Origin: Simiduia litorea
Lineage (GTDB): Bacteria > Pseudomonadota > Gammaproteobacteria > Pseudomonadales > Cellvibrionaceae
Assembly: GCF_042853465.1 (NCBI RefSeq)
Contig: NZ_AP031497.1
Location: 2,790,001-2,854,000 of the forward strand
Direction of reading: 5' to 3'
Length of the DNA: 64,000 nucleotides
Shown: positions 35,714 to 44,908 of the stretch, one piece after another
How the letters are laid out: every line of letters begins with the position of its first letter
How positions within the stretch are numbered: position 1 is the stretch's first letter
The notes under the pieces: generated by a model
The model's input: the letters and a program-made list of their open reading frames with translations, nothing else
What the model was told of the DNA's origin: nothing
Database searches by the model: none
Program-made: the position numbers and the translations under genes

Positions 35714-37003
35714 TCAGTGTAGTTTTAGTTTTGGTCTGACCGCCCGCCCTATTTTCTCGCTAATGGAGATTAATATTGTGCGCAGCCAGCCATGAATGGC
35801 AATCTGATGCATACGGTAAAGAGAAATATACATCACTCTGGCCAAACGACCTTCAATCATCATCGAACCCTTGGTGAGATTCCCCATCAAACTGCCAACC
35901 GTACTAAAGCGGCTTAGGGACACAAGTGAGCCATGATCGCGATAGGTAAAGTCCTTCAGTGGTTTACTTTTAACGATGGCGAGTAAGTTGGAGTAGACCA
36001 AATCAGCCATTTGGTGTGCCGATTGCGCTCGCGGCGGCACGTTGCGGCCATTGGGCATTTCTCGCGCAGCACAATCACCTAAGGCAAATATTCGATGATC
36101 GCGCGTGGTTTGCAAGGTGCTGCGCACCACGAGCTGATTAATGCGATTAGTTTCGAGCTCAGCAATATTGGCCAAGAAATCCGGCGCCTTAATGCCCGCC
36201 GCCCACACCATTAAATCGGCTCTGATAAGATTTCCCTCCGCAGTGCGAAGCCCCTCCTCCTCGGCGGCCGCGACGCGAGTATCCACCAGCACTTCAACCC
36301 CTAAGTTAGCCAGCTCTCGATGCGCTTTAGCAGAAATTTTTTCAGGCAGTGCCGGCAAAATACCAGGGCCGGCTTCCACCAGCGTCACTTTTAATCGATC
36401 GCGGCTGATGTTGGGTAAACCGTAAACAGATAACCATTGCGCGGCATTGTGCAACTCCGCCGACAGCTCAACGCCCGTAGCACCGGCGCCTACAATAGCA
36501 ATACGCAGGGCCGTGTCTCGCTGGCGCTCGGAATCAATGCGAATAAAGCCATTCAACATACGCTGATGAAAGCGCTCGGCTTGCTGTGGCGCATCGAGAA
36601 AAATACAGTGCTCACTCACGCCAGGCGTACCAAAGTCGTTGGTAGAGGAGCCCAGAGCGATAACAAGGTAGTCGTAGGCTATTTTGCGCTCGCCAACCAC
36701 CTCTCGATTGCGATCATCGACAATGGCAGCCAAGGTAATTTCCCGAGCCTCTCGATTAATATCCGAGAGCGCGCCCTGTTGATACCGAAAGTGATGGCGC
36801 CGTGCATGAGCGCGATAGCTCACGGCATCAATGCCCGCATCCAACACACCAGTAGCCACCTCGTGCAACAAAGGCTTCCAAATATGGGTTGCACTTTTAT
36901 CCACCAAGGTAATAGTAGCCCGCTCCGGTCGGCCAAGCTTGCGGCCCAATCGCGTCGCTAATTCAAGACCACCAGCACCACCTCCCACGATAACAATATT
37001 CAT
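35714..37003 (-). CDS. ndh: Type II NADH dehydrogenase
   Basis: 429 aa. Two Rossmann motifs are present: I-V-G-G-G-A-G-G-L-E at the N-terminus for FAD and I-V-G-A-G-A-T-G-V-E near residue 170 for NADH. F-A-L-G-D-C-A near residue 300 is the second FAD contact. A C-terminal amphipathic/hydrophobic segment (about 375-415) would anchor it to the inner membrane. It passes electrons from NADH to quinone without proton pumping. Upstream of it lies the avtA gene (62 bp gap), and the BLUF gene follows. Confidence 0.93.
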   Translation of the reverse strand: MNIVIVGGGAGGLELATRLGRKLGRPERATITLVDKSATHIWKPLLHEVATGVLDAGIDAVSYRAHARRHHFRYQQGALSDINREAREITLAAIVDDRNREVVGERKIAYDYLVIALGSSTNDFGTPGVSEHCIFLDAPQQAERFHQRMLNGFIRIDSERQRDTALRIAIVGAGATGVELSAELHNAAQWLSVYGLPNISRDRLKVTLVEAGPGILPALPEKISAKAHRELANLGVEVLVDTRVAAAEEEGLRTAEGNLIRADLMVWAAGIKAPDFLANIAELETNRINQLVVRSTLQTTRDHRIFALGDCAAREMPNGRNVPPRAQSAHQMADLVYSNLLAIVKSKPLKDFTYRDHGSLVSLSRFSTVGSLMGNLTKGSMMIEGRLARVMYISLYRMHQIAIHGWLRTILISISEKIGRAVRPKLKLH

Positions 37004-37065
37004 TTAAAGTACTCCAAAGGTTAAAAAAACTGTCGCACAGCTGCCGCGGCAGCCGAGCAAAAAAA

Positions 37066-38349
37066 CTATCTTTTAGGTGATTGGACGTCGGCATAAGCGC
37101 GTCTCACTTCTTCACCGATAATCTGGAAACCACGCTGAACGGTATCGGCATCTTGCGCATAATTGACGCGCAAACACTCATGACAGTGCGCCCAATCGTC
37201 ACCCAGACCAGGGAAAAAATAATGTCCAGAAACAACTAATACGCCGCGTGCTTTTAGACGGCGATATAGCTCGGCGCTGGTTATCGGTAGATCGGGAAAC
37301 CAAAGCCATAAAAAAATCGCCCCTTCAGGTTTATGTACTCGAAACGGCGTGCCCGCCAATGCCGCACGACAAACTGCCAAGGCTTCGGTAACCTTGCGCT
37401 GATAGTGGGGCCCCACGACCTGCTGACCCAGTTGAATTAATTCACCACTTTCCACCATCGGCTGTACCAGCGCAGGGCCTAAATTCCCCGAGGCCAAGTT
37501 CAATACTGCATTGGCATTACTGAAGGCTTTAATCACTTGTTCGCTAGCCACAACAATACCTGTGCGGGCTCCGGGCAAGCCGAGTTTCGATAGACTCAAC
37601 AGTAAAATGGTATTTTCATTCCACAAAGGCGTGGCTTGGGTAAATAGAATATTGGGGAAGGGTGTTCCATATGCATTATCGATGATTAACGGCACTTGGT
37701 GGGCTAAAGCCAGTTGGTTTAACCCAGCTAATTCAGCATCGCTAATGACATTACCAGTAGGATTTGTGGGTCGAGAAACACAAATAGCTGCTGTCTCTGG
37801 CGTGATCTGGAGCGCGGTAAAATCAACGTGGTATTTAAATAAGTTACCCTCGAGTAACTCAATCGTTGGCCTAGCCGCGTGAAAAAAATTTGGGCTTAAA
37901 CCGCTATCGGCATAACCTAAATATTCCGGCGCTAATGGCAACTGAATATAGCGATGGGAGCCATCCCCCATCGCGCCAGCAAAAAGGTTAAACAGCACAA
38001 AAAAAGCAGACTGGCTGCCGTTAGAAACGGCAATATTGCGCTCGGTTAATGCCCAGCCCTGCTCGCGCTTGAGTAAATCGGCCATGGCTTTAAGAAAGCG
38101 CGTGTCACCCTGTGGCGATTTATACACGCCCAAGGCGCCAAACAACTGTTCGGGGTTATCGGCAAGTGCATGCATCCGGGCTTTAAACACCTGCTCCATG
38201 ACTGGAATTCGGCTGGGGTTTCCTCCGCCCATAAACAACATATCTGGATTATCATTTAGCGCCGAGCCCAAATCGTCCATTAACGATGAGGCTCCCGTTT
38301 GTCCGGCGAATTTCTGTCCAAATGCTGACAATTTCATAAGGTTACTCAT
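37066..38349 (-). CDS. avtA: Valine-pyruvate aminotransferase
   Basis: 427 aa, a class I/II PLP aminotransferase. The PLP lysine is in S-L-S-K-L-G-L-P-G-A-R-T-G near residue 255, with S-R-P-T-N-P-T-G-N near 190 and D-N-A-Y-G-T-P-F-P. The start L-M-K-L-S-A-F-G-Q-K-F and the overall length match AvtA (transaminase C), which exchanges valine and pyruvate for 2-oxoisovalerate and alanine. It begins 6 bp after the end of the upstream clsC-like gene, so both are probably on one transcript. Confidence 0.92.
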   Translation of the reverse strand: MSNLMKLSAFGQKFAGQTGASSLMDDLGSALNDNPDMLFMGGGNPSRIPVMEQVFKARMHALADNPEQLFGALGVYKSPQGDTRFLKAMADLLKREQGWALTERNIAVSNGSQSAFFVLFNLFAGAMGDGSHRYIQLPLAPEYLGYADSGLSPNFFHAARPTIELLEGNLFKYHVDFTALQITPETAAICVSRPTNPTGNVISDAELAGLNQLALAHQVPLIIDNAYGTPFPNILFTQATPLWNENTILLLSLSKLGLPGARTGIVVASEQVIKAFSNANAVLNLASGNLGPALVQPMVESGELIQLGQQVVGPHYQRKVTEALAVCRAALAGTPFRVHKPEGAIFLWLWFPDLPITSAELYRRLKARGVLVVSGHYFFPGLGDDWAHCHECLRVNYAQDADTVQRGFQIIGEEVRRAYADVQSPKR

Positions 38350-38355
38350 CGCTAA

Positions 38356-39891
38356 TTAGAGCTGACTCTCGATCGGAAACAGCCCTATAAATTTAATCCA
38401 AACGCGACTAAAAAACCCCGACTGAGGCTCAGTAGTAAAATCCGGTTCGCTGCCAAGGTTATCGGACTCATACCAAGCTACCTTTCCTTGGTTCAGACCC
38501 AACCGCCAATACCGACCATCGGGACCTGTCTCTATTTGCTGCAATAAATACTTGGCCAATGCCACGTCGTGGAAGATAACACCTGTTTCTGTATTAATAT
38601 CTATGGACCTGGGGTCTAGATTCATAGAGCCAACAAAGGTTGTGCGCTCGTCGACGACATACGTTTTCGCGTGCAAACTCGATTTACTCGAACCCAGCCA
38701 ACGCTTATCGGCTTTGCCTTGTACGGCCTTTATTTCATAGAGGGCAACACCGGCCTCAAGCAAGACTTTGCGGTATCGACTGTAGCCAGCGTGTACCGCT
38801 CTAACATCCGTCGCCGCCAGACTATTGGTTACCACCGTTACCTCAACACCTTGCTGCACTTTTTCCGCTAGATAAGCCACACCTTGGTCGCCCGGCACGA
38901 AATAAGGCGATAGGATGAAAAGGCTTTCTTTCGCATCATCCAACGATGGTTTTAACATGGAAATCAGGTACGCATCTTTGTTTTTATCGAGTCGCTTATT
39001 CGGCGGGTCAGCAAAGATATCAACGCGGCCATGAAACCAATGCAACTGATTATTTTTAGTTCGCTGATAAAAGTCAGTTTGCTCTAGCTCGTCTAAATAT
39101 ACCTTAGCCTCCGGTGTTTCTAGACTGTCAATCAAATACTGGTGCACAGCTTGCCGAGCCTTCGGTGTCAGTTGGTCGGCTTTAACAAGCTGTGAAATCG
39201 AATAAACTTGGTCACTGTTCCAGTATTGATCAAATACTGTCGATAATTCGTCTGTGGCGCTACCGGCAATCAACATATCCAAATCTGAAAATTGCACACC
39301 GCCCTTGGAAAAATACTGATTGCCAATATTGCGCCCGCCTGCAATAGCCATTTGATTGTCGACAATTAAAGCCTTATTGTGCATGCGGTGATTAACGCGG
39401 GAAAAATCAAATAAAAATTGTGTCGATCGCAATGCACCGCGAATGGCGAAGGGATTGAACAATCTCACTTCAATATTTGGGTGCTGATCAATGACGGTAA
39501 AATCCTTATCGCGCCAATTGGTAGCCATATCATCGACCAGTAAACGCACGCGCACGCCGCGCTGACTCGCCTCAATCAAATATTGGGTAAACAGGCGCCC
39601 AACCGTATCGTTGTGGTACAGGTAATATTGCACATCAATCGACTTTTCGGCTTGCTGTATCAGCGCCAACCTTGCAACTAAGGCTTCTCGCCCATCGTTC
39701 AAAGGTAAAAACGCCTGTTGACGTACCGAACTATCGGCTGCCACGTGCTGCACTAATTTACCCAAGTGCGTATGTTGCGTATTTTTTATGCTCAACGTTT
39801 CGAGCCTCGATTCTTGCTTTGGTAAACTCACGCATCCGACCTGAACAATCAATAACGTGATTAGGCTAACCAGCTTACATCTCACCCCCAT
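38356..39891 (-). CDS. Phospholipase D family lipoprotein, ClsC-like cardiolipin synthase
   Basis: 511 aa. A signal ends in the lipobox V-G-C at about residue 20. Two HKD half-sites are present: H-x-x-x-H-N-K-A-L-I-V-D-x-Q-x-A-I-A-G-G-R-N near residue 170 and S-L-H-A-K-T-Y-V-V-D then F-V-G-S-M-N-L-D-P-R-S near 405. This is the pattern of ClsC-type proteins, which join phosphatidylglycerol with another phospholipid, though hydrolase activity is possible. As a lipoprotein it faces the periplasm. It begins 12 bp after lysR and ends 6 bp before avtA. Confidence 0.88.
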   Translation of the reverse strand: MGVRCKLVSLITLLIVQVGCVSLPKQESRLETLSIKNTQHTHLGKLVQHVAADSSVRQQAFLPLNDGREALVARLALIQQAEKSIDVQYYLYHNDTVGRLFTQYLIEASQRGVRVRLLVDDMATNWRDKDFTVIDQHPNIEVRLFNPFAIRGALRSTQFLFDFSRVNHRMHNKALIVDNQMAIAGGRNIGNQYFSKGGVQFSDLDMLIAGSATDELSTVFDQYWNSDQVYSISQLVKADQLTPKARQAVHQYLIDSLETPEAKVYLDELEQTDFYQRTKNNQLHWFHGRVDIFADPPNKRLDKNKDAYLISMLKPSLDDAKESLFILSPYFVPGDQGVAYLAEKVQQGVEVTVVTNSLAATDVRAVHAGYSRYRKVLLEAGVALYEIKAVQGKADKRWLGSSKSSLHAKTYVVDERTTFVGSMNLDPRSIDINTETGVIFHDVALAKYLLQQIETGPDGRYWRLGLNQGKVAWYESDNLGSEPDFTTEPQSGFFSRVWIKFIGLFPIESQL

Positions 39892-39903
39892 TTCACCTTG
39901 CTC

Positions 39904-40794
39904 CTACTGCATGGGTGTTGCTAACAGTAAACCACGCAACCATTCATTAGCTGCGCTTTCATCGTTGCGTCTATGCCAAAATAGTTGCAGCTCAAGCCCA
40001 GGCAATGCGAACGGCAAGGGCCTCACTTCTAAACCAAATTTCTCCGCCAAGGGACGCGGTAAGGTCCATACCAAATCTGTGCTGCGAACAATATCCGGTG
40101 CCACTAAATAGTGCTGCACCCGCAATTGTATATTGCGCGACTGCCCCAGTTGATGCAGAGCGTTATCAATGTAGCCAAAACCCGTGCGCCGGCTAGATAC
40201 ATGCAGATGACGCAGGGCCAGATATTGCGTTAAGTCTAGCGGTTGCGCTAAGGCTGGGTGCCCGGTACGAAAAGCGCACACATAAGGCTGTTGTAACAAG
40301 GGAGCATGGCGTAAATCAGCCATGGGAAGGAAAGGCACATCGATGGCAAAATCCAAACTGCCGCTAGCCAGCTCTGCCACGATTTCACGGCGTGGCAAAT
40401 TCACACTGGCAACACTCATGTCGGGCGCCAGCTGATTCACTTGTGCCAATAGCGGCCCAAGCACCAACGATTCAGCTAAGTCGTTCATGGCAAATTGGAA
40501 ATTCTTTTGACTGGTGCCAGGATCGAACAAGGCTGGGGTTTCAATGCTAGACGCCAACAGACCCAGCGCCTCCCTTACGCGCTCAATCATACTTTCAGCC
40601 ACTGGCGTTGGCACCATACCCTTATGGGCGCGCTCGAATAAGGGATCATTCAACTGTTCGCGCAAACGATGTAAGGCATTACTCACGGCGGGCTGGGTAA
40701 TATGCAGCTGCTTGGCAACGCGAGTCAGGTTTCGCTCGCGATAAATCGCTTCAAAAACCACAAATAAGTTAAGATCTAGCTGTTGAAGTCGCAC
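39904..40794 (-). CDS. LysR-family transcriptional regulator
   Basis: 296 aa. The N-terminal winged helix-turn-helix is typical: L-D-L-N-L-F-V-V-F-E-A-I-Y-R-E-R-N-L-T-R-V-A, Q-P-A-V-S-N-A-L-x-R-L-R (residues about 5-70). The L-N-L-F-V-V-F start is that of the NodD/LeuO/PcpR-like branch. The C-terminal effector domain (about 90-295) has two periplasmic-binding lobes. It is first in a tight same-strand run with the clsC-like gene and avtA, which is unusual because LysR genes are mostly divergent from targets. The divergent neighbour is a histidine phosphatase gene. Effector unknown. Confidence 0.92.
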   Translation of the reverse strand: MRLQQLDLNLFVVFEAIYRERNLTRVAKQLHITQPAVSNALHRLREQLNDPLFERAHKGMVPTPVAESMIERVREALGLLASSIETPALFDPGTSQKNFQFAMNDLAESLVLGPLLAQVNQLAPDMSVASVNLPRREIVAELASGSLDFAIDVPFLPMADLRHAPLLQQPYVCAFRTGHPALAQPLDLTQYLALRHLHVSSRRTGFGYIDNALHQLGQSRNIQLRVQHYLVAPDIVRSTDLVWTLPRPLAEKFGLEVRPLPFALPGLELQLFWHRRNDESAANEWLRGLLLATPMQ

Positions 40795-40888
40795 TGGGAT
40801 AGCCCCATCTAACTATTAAGTTAAATAATAAACTGCGCCGCTTATAATCAACAGTGGTTATAGGCCTTCATGGAAGGAATTTGTTCAA

Positions 40889-41569
40889 ATGACGGAAGTT
40901 TTATTGGTTCGCCACGGTCAAGCGTCTCTTGGGGGGCCAAGCTACGATCAACTGTCAACGCTCGGCTACCAGCAGGCACAATGGCTGGCAGATTACTTAC
41001 ACGCCCAGCACCAGCTCAACCCTAAAGCGGCCATGGTAGTAAGTGGTGGCATGAAGCGGCAGCAGCAAACCGCCGAACCCATCCTCGGTCATCTTGGCCA
41101 CACCTCAGCATTAGAGCAATCTGGCTTTAAGGAGTTTGATTTTGAAAGTGTTGTGATGTCTTATCTAGAGTTAAATCCTGGCTATCCATTGGCCGACAAA
41201 CCAACCAGTAACGACCTTTATCGCCTGCTGTCAGCGGCCATGGAAACCTGGGCCGAGAGTGGATTAAAGCTCCATGCACATCAAGAAAGCTGGCTGGATT
41301 TTCACCACCGAGTGGCGCAAGCCTGGGCAGAACTTCAACCACTCAAAGATGGTCGTTCAATTATTGTAACCTCGGCCGGCGTTATTGCCTCAATACTCAG
41401 GCAACTGTTGCGCTTAGATAATCGCGCTACTATTCAGCTCAACCTACAAATCAAAAACAGCAGCGTTACGCGTTTACACTATGATGGTAGTCATTACCAC
41501 TTGAGCGGCTTTAACAGCGTGAGCCACCTAGAACACCCTGAGCGACTACACGCTATCACGTCAGCCTAG
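40889..41569 (+). CDS. Histidine phosphatase superfamily protein
   Basis: 226 aa. The R-H-G motif (L-V-R-H-G-Q-A-S, catalytic H9) opens the protein. S-G-G-M-K-R-Q-Q-Q-T-A-E-P and F-K-E-F-D-F near residue 80 supply the usual Arg and Glu. I-V-T-S-A-G-V near residue 155 replaces the common V-x-H-G-G, so the second catalytic His is not in its usual place; activity may be altered. The substrate, possibly a sugar phosphate or phosphoprotein, is unknown. Divergent from the LysR gene. Confidence 0.82.
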   Translation: MTEVLLVRHGQASLGGPSYDQLSTLGYQQAQWLADYLHAQHQLNPKAAMVVSGGMKRQQQTAEPILGHLGHTSALEQSGFKEFDFESVVMSYLELNPGYPLADKPTSNDLYRLLSAAMETWAESGLKLHAHQESWLDFHHRVAQAWAELQPLKDGRSIIVTSAGVIASILRQLLRLDNRATIQLNLQIKNSSVTRLHYDGSHYHLSGFNSVSHLEHPERLHAITSA

Positions 41570-41574
41570 CAGCG

Positions 41575-42186
41575 CTATTGCAACAATATTTGATCAAGCA
41601 GATCTAGCAGCGGTTGGTTCAAGGTTTCGGGGAAGAGAAGCAGCAAGTCGCAATTAAAATCACTCGCTTCAAGCTGGTAGTTTATTTCGACGCTGGTGAC
41701 AAAATCCACAGACACCAAATCGTCGAGTTGCAGCGCCTCCAGTGGTTCGTGCACGGCCACCACAAATACAGGCTCGACTTTAAAACGTCGCTCAGCTATC
41801 TCCGCTAAACTGGCGAGACACGTATCGCAAATGACGCCGGTCAGCGCCTTGAGTAAATTTTGTTCCTGCTCATTATTTTCCAACGGCAATCCGCGCGCCT
41901 GAGCCAGGGTGGCTAAATCATCGTCGGCCACCACGACCATCGCATAGGCCATACCCATCTCTGTGGCAAACGACTGAGCACACGCCGACACCCGCTGAGC
42001 ACCCTGCAAACTGACCACAGTCTCCGAGAGTTTCGAGGGCTCAATATAGCGAATAACCGGGATGGGTAACTCAACAAACCCACCGCAGTAATCGGCCAAA
42101 GACTCACCCGCCGCGCCCATCGCAATATTTGCGACCTCTTGGAGGCAATCTCGATGGGTTTCGGAAAACGGCAGTGGATAACTCAT
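41575..42186 (-). CDS. CheC/CheX-like phosphatase domain protein
   Basis: 203 aa. The first CheC helix is recognisable, L-Q-E-V-A-N-I-A-M-G-A-A-G-E-S-L-A, and keeps the catalytic E-x-x-N pair (E16, N19) that dephosphorylates CheY-P. The pseudosymmetric second helix, about L-L-K-A-L-T-G-V-I-C-D-T, lacks the pair, so only one active site is expected. It begins within the stop of the response regulator gene (ATGA overlap), so the regulator is very probably its substrate. No chemotaxis operon is near. The pair may be a self-contained phosphorylation-timing unit fed by a kinase elsewhere. Confidence 0.82.
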   Translation of the reverse strand: MSYPLPFSETHRDCLQEVANIAMGAAGESLADYCGGFVELPIPVIRYIEPSKLSETVVSLQGAQRVSACAQSFATEMGMAYAMVVVADDDLATLAQARGLPLENNEQEQNLLKALTGVICDTCLASLAEIAERRFKVEPVFVVAVHEPLEALQLDDLVSVDFVTSVEINYQLEASDFNCDLLLLFPETLNQPLLDLLDQILLQ

Positions 42187-42548
42187 ATCAGTCCGTACCT
42201 ATGCAGAACTTCCGCCAACTTTTCTTTATTAATTGGTTTCTTGATAAAGTCGAGGGCCCCTAAGGCCATCACCCTATCCCGCGCCTCGGGTTGAATATCG
42301 CCTGAAATGACGATGATGATACTCTTGTGCTTTTCTTGGCGAATATGCTCGAGCACTTCATAGCCATCCATTTCTGGCATCGTTAGGTCTAAGAACACCA
42401 TTTCCGCCTTGCCTGCTCGAACCGCTTCCATACCCTCAACACCATTGGCGGCGTAGGTGATAGCCACATCCCAACCATCAGGTAGTGAGCGCGTAACTTG
42501 TTTACGCGCCATATTGGAGTCATCGCAAATTAACAAAGGGATTGCCAT
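42183..42548 (-). CDS. CheY-like single-domain response regulator
   Basis: About 121 aa from the ATG at 42548 (M-A-I-P-L-L-I-C-D-D-S); an upstream in-frame start would add nine unlike residues. The receiver residues are complete: D9/D10 acidic pair, phospho-acceptor D54 in F-L-D-L-T-M-P-E-M-D-G, Ser in V-I-S-G-D and Lys in F-I-K-K-P. No output domain. The stop overlaps the CheC-like gene start. It probably binds a partner when phosphorylated, in the way of CheY. Confidence 0.92.
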   Translation of the reverse strand: MAIPLLICDDSNMARKQVTRSLPDGWDVAITYAANGVEGMEAVRAGKAEMVFLDLTMPEMDGYEVLEHIRQEKHKSIIIVISGDIQPEARDRVMALGALDFIKKPINKEKLAEVLHRYGLI

Positions 42549-42616
42549 CGGTACTCTTCTTCTCCGATCTAACACCGTATCTGCTTAGTATAGACAGGCA
42601 TACATGGCTTGCCTGA

Positions 42617-43054
42617 TTAGTAACCTTTGGTTTTTAGCGCAAAGCGCAAAGAATCCAATGATTGGGGGCCAATCAGCGTCATGGCCACCTCTCCAGCCGG
42701 GTTAATAAGATAGGTTGTCGGCAAGACGCTGGGTTTCTCTAGGCCTAATCGTTTAGCATCAGACATTAGCAGTGGAAACTGAATCCCCAAAGCGTCCCGC
42801 TGTGCCTGCAGCTGTTGCATCGGTACCTGATCGAAATTCACCCCCAGCACCACAAGGTTAGGTTCTGATTGTGCCAGCGCGTTGAGTTCGGGAATCTCTT
42901 TCACGCAGGGTTTGCACCAAACCGCCCAATAATTGACCACCAACCAGCGCCCAGAGGCGTCAAAAGGCTGTGACTGAGGTCCGATTAAAACGCTGTGGCC
43001 TGGGTCGCAAGCGACCAAACCTAAGCAGAGTAAAAGCAGTATAACTTTCATCAT
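42617..43054 (-). CDS. TlpA/ResA-like thioredoxin lipoprotein
   Basis: 145 aa. The signal ends in the lipobox V-A-C, followed by a thioredoxin fold with W-C-K-P-C near residue 48 and the cis-Pro loop V-L-P-T-T-Y near residue 112. It is a membrane-anchored periplasmic thiol-disulfide oxidoreductase, usually a reductant for cytochrome c maturation or for damaged proteins. Its ATG directly follows the stop of the YihY-family gene with no gap, so they are translationally linked. Confidence 0.9.
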   Translation of the reverse strand: MMKVILLLLCLGLVACDPGHSVLIGPQSQPFDASGRWLVVNYWAVWCKPCVKEIPELNALAQSEPNLVVLGVNFDQVPMQQLQAQRDALGIQFPLLMSDAKRLGLEKPSVLPTTYLINPAGEVAMTLIGPQSLDSLRFALKTKGY

Positions 43055-44419
43055 TTAGGGCTTGGAACCCGCTACCTGCCCAGATGCCCATCGGTCAGTT
43101 TGCTCATCGTCCGCGAGCGCCGGCAGCGCCGTATCTGTATCGGACAATTCACTGCGCAACATTTCAAGGCCCTCGCCTTCATTGTCGTACTCTGGCCGCT
43201 CTAATTGTGTGGCAAAGAGTTCGGCCAGCGGCACATCGTATTGCTGCTCGGTGTGCTGATCGACCGAGAGCAACCTCGGTGCCACGGCGCTGAACCAACC
43301 GAACTGCTGTAAGTAATCTGACACGCCGGGCATTTGCGCTTCAACTTCGACGATATCCGCTAATTTACGCAGGCTAATTAAGGCCAGATCGCGGCATAAA
43401 ACATAATCCCCTTGGGCTGTCACGGCGATCACTTGATGCTCTAGAAACGCATCGCGTAATCGCTGCCACTGCTCAGCACCAACACCCACTGACAACAAAT
43501 CGCTATCGGCGATAGATTCACCTGAGCCCAAGCGCTGGCGAAACTCCCAAAGGACAATAAGTGCAGCTACCAAGTCTGGGTATTTTACACTCAAGGTTAC
43601 CCGGTTATTGGTACTTAAAACCCGCACCAAAATTGCGCCGCCGAGTATTAAAATCCAAGTAATATTTACCCAAATCAAAAACAGAGGCAAAAACGCAAAT
43701 GCACCATAAATAACAGCAAAGGAAGACTTGGCCATAATGATGGCGAAAGCGCGTTTCAGCAGTTCAAACAAAATCGCGACCAATACGCCACCGATGATCG
43801 CCTTTTTAATAGGCACTTTACAATTTGGCACCGCGGCAAACAGCAAAGAAAATAACAGTGCAGTAAGCAGTAGCGGTAGATAGCTTAGGAAGGTCGTCAA
43901 CAAACTAAAGGTGTTCGCACCCTCAGCGGAAAAAAATTTCAACGAAAAGAAATAGGTGCTCATGGCGACACCGATACCTAAGGACAAAGGCCCCAAGGTC
44001 AGGATCGCCCAATAGATTAGAAAATTCGAAATCCCCCTGCGCGCCTGCTTGACACCCCAGATGCGATTAAAGGTTTTCTCAATATTTTTAAGCATTAAAT
44101 AAGCGGTAACTACCAGCAACGGTACGCTGGCTAAATTCAACTTACGCGCCTGCTGAGTAAAGTTGGCTAGGTATTCACTGACGTCCGTACCTGATTCAGG
44201 CAGAAAGTTTGAAAAGATAAGCTGGTTTAACTGCTCATCCATACCTTGAAACGCAGGAAATAGTGAAAATACCGAATAGGTCACCGTCATCATCGGCACC
44301 ATGGCGAATAGCGTCATAAACGTCAGCGCGCCGGCGCTCATCTGGCAGTGTTTTTCGTTAAATTGGTGGTAGACTTCGGATAAAAGCCGCCAAAATGTGC
44401 CAAAAATACCGCCTGTCAT
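43055..44419 (-). CDS. YihY/UPF0761 family inner-membrane protein
   Basis: 454 aa. About six transmembrane helices lie in residues 30-270, with family landmarks such as A-L-T-F-M-T-L-F-A-M-V-P-M and Y-G-A-F-A-F-L-P-L-F-L-I-W-V-N-I-T-W. The C-terminal ~180 residues are soluble with a winged-helix-like look (V-G-V-G-A-E-Q-W-Q-R-L-R), as in the longer members. The old name RNase BN is wrong for this family; its role, perhaps in envelope transport, is not settled. Followed without gap by the tlpA-like gene. Confidence 0.9.
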   Translation of the reverse strand: MTGGIFGTFWRLLSEVYHQFNEKHCQMSAGALTFMTLFAMVPMMTVTYSVFSLFPAFQGMDEQLNQLIFSNFLPESGTDVSEYLANFTQQARKLNLASVPLLVVTAYLMLKNIEKTFNRIWGVKQARRGISNFLIYWAILTLGPLSLGIGVAMSTYFFSLKFFSAEGANTFSLLTTFLSYLPLLLTALLFSLLFAAVPNCKVPIKKAIIGGVLVAILFELLKRAFAIIMAKSSFAVIYGAFAFLPLFLIWVNITWILILGGAILVRVLSTNNRVTLSVKYPDLVAALIVLWEFRQRLGSGESIADSDLLSVGVGAEQWQRLRDAFLEHQVIAVTAQGDYVLCRDLALISLRKLADIVEVEAQMPGVSDYLQQFGWFSAVAPRLLSVDQHTEQQYDVPLAELFATQLERPEYDNEGEGLEMLRSELSDTDTALPALADDEQTDRWASGQVAGSKP

Positions 44420-44551
44420 ACTGCTCCTCGCGTCAAGCTGGACCTTGATTAGTTGGGCCTATGGCCTTATCTGTTTACAATACCTCTTTTCAGAACCTTT
44501 GATAACAGACAGGCGTCGACGCGCTACGTAATTTAGACCCTGCACACACAA

Positions 44552-44908
44552 ATGGCACACACTATGGTTACCTTGTACCACAACCCGCGCTGCTCCAAAT
44601 CCCGCGAAGCCCTCGCCCTACTGGAATCGAAGGGCGTCGCGCCGAGTATTATTCGCTATCTAGAGCAGCCCCCTAGCGCTGCTGAACTCACCGACGTGCT
44701 AAAAAAGCTCGGCATCAAGGCTCGGGACCTCTTGCGCAAAGGCGAAGAAGAGTACAAAAGCCTAAATCTGGCCAACCCCGCCCTGACCGACGAAGCGCTA
44801 ATCGCGGCCATGGTTAAACACCCCAAACTTATCGAGCGCCCCATTGCCATTAAAGGCAAAAAGGCAAAGATTGGTAGACCGCCAGAGGCCGTGCTGGAGC
44901 TTCTTTAA
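44552..44908 (+). CDS. ArsC-family reductase (YfgD-like)
   Basis: 118 aa; the start could be the Met at residue 5 instead (44564). N-P-R-C-S-K-S-R carries the single catalytic Cys typical of glutaredoxin-coupled ArsC. The later R-P-I-A-I-K-G-K-K-A motif with P-K-L-I-E-R-P-I is the family signature. True arsenate reductases and YfgD-type relatives differ little here; no other ars genes are near, so a housekeeping role is as likely as arsenate resistance. Its stop overlaps the next start (TAATG). Confidence 0.88.
   Translation: MAHTMVTLYHNPRCSKSREALALLESKGVAPSIIRYLEQPPSAAELTDVLKKLGIKARDLLRKGEEEYKSLNLANPALTDEALIAAMVKHPKLIERPIAIKGKKAKIGRPPEAVLELL

Noticed and set aside
44552..44908. Arsenic-resistance operon
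   Set aside because: Only an ArsC-family gene is present; its neighbours are wrbA and DUF2069, with no arsB, acr3 or arsR.
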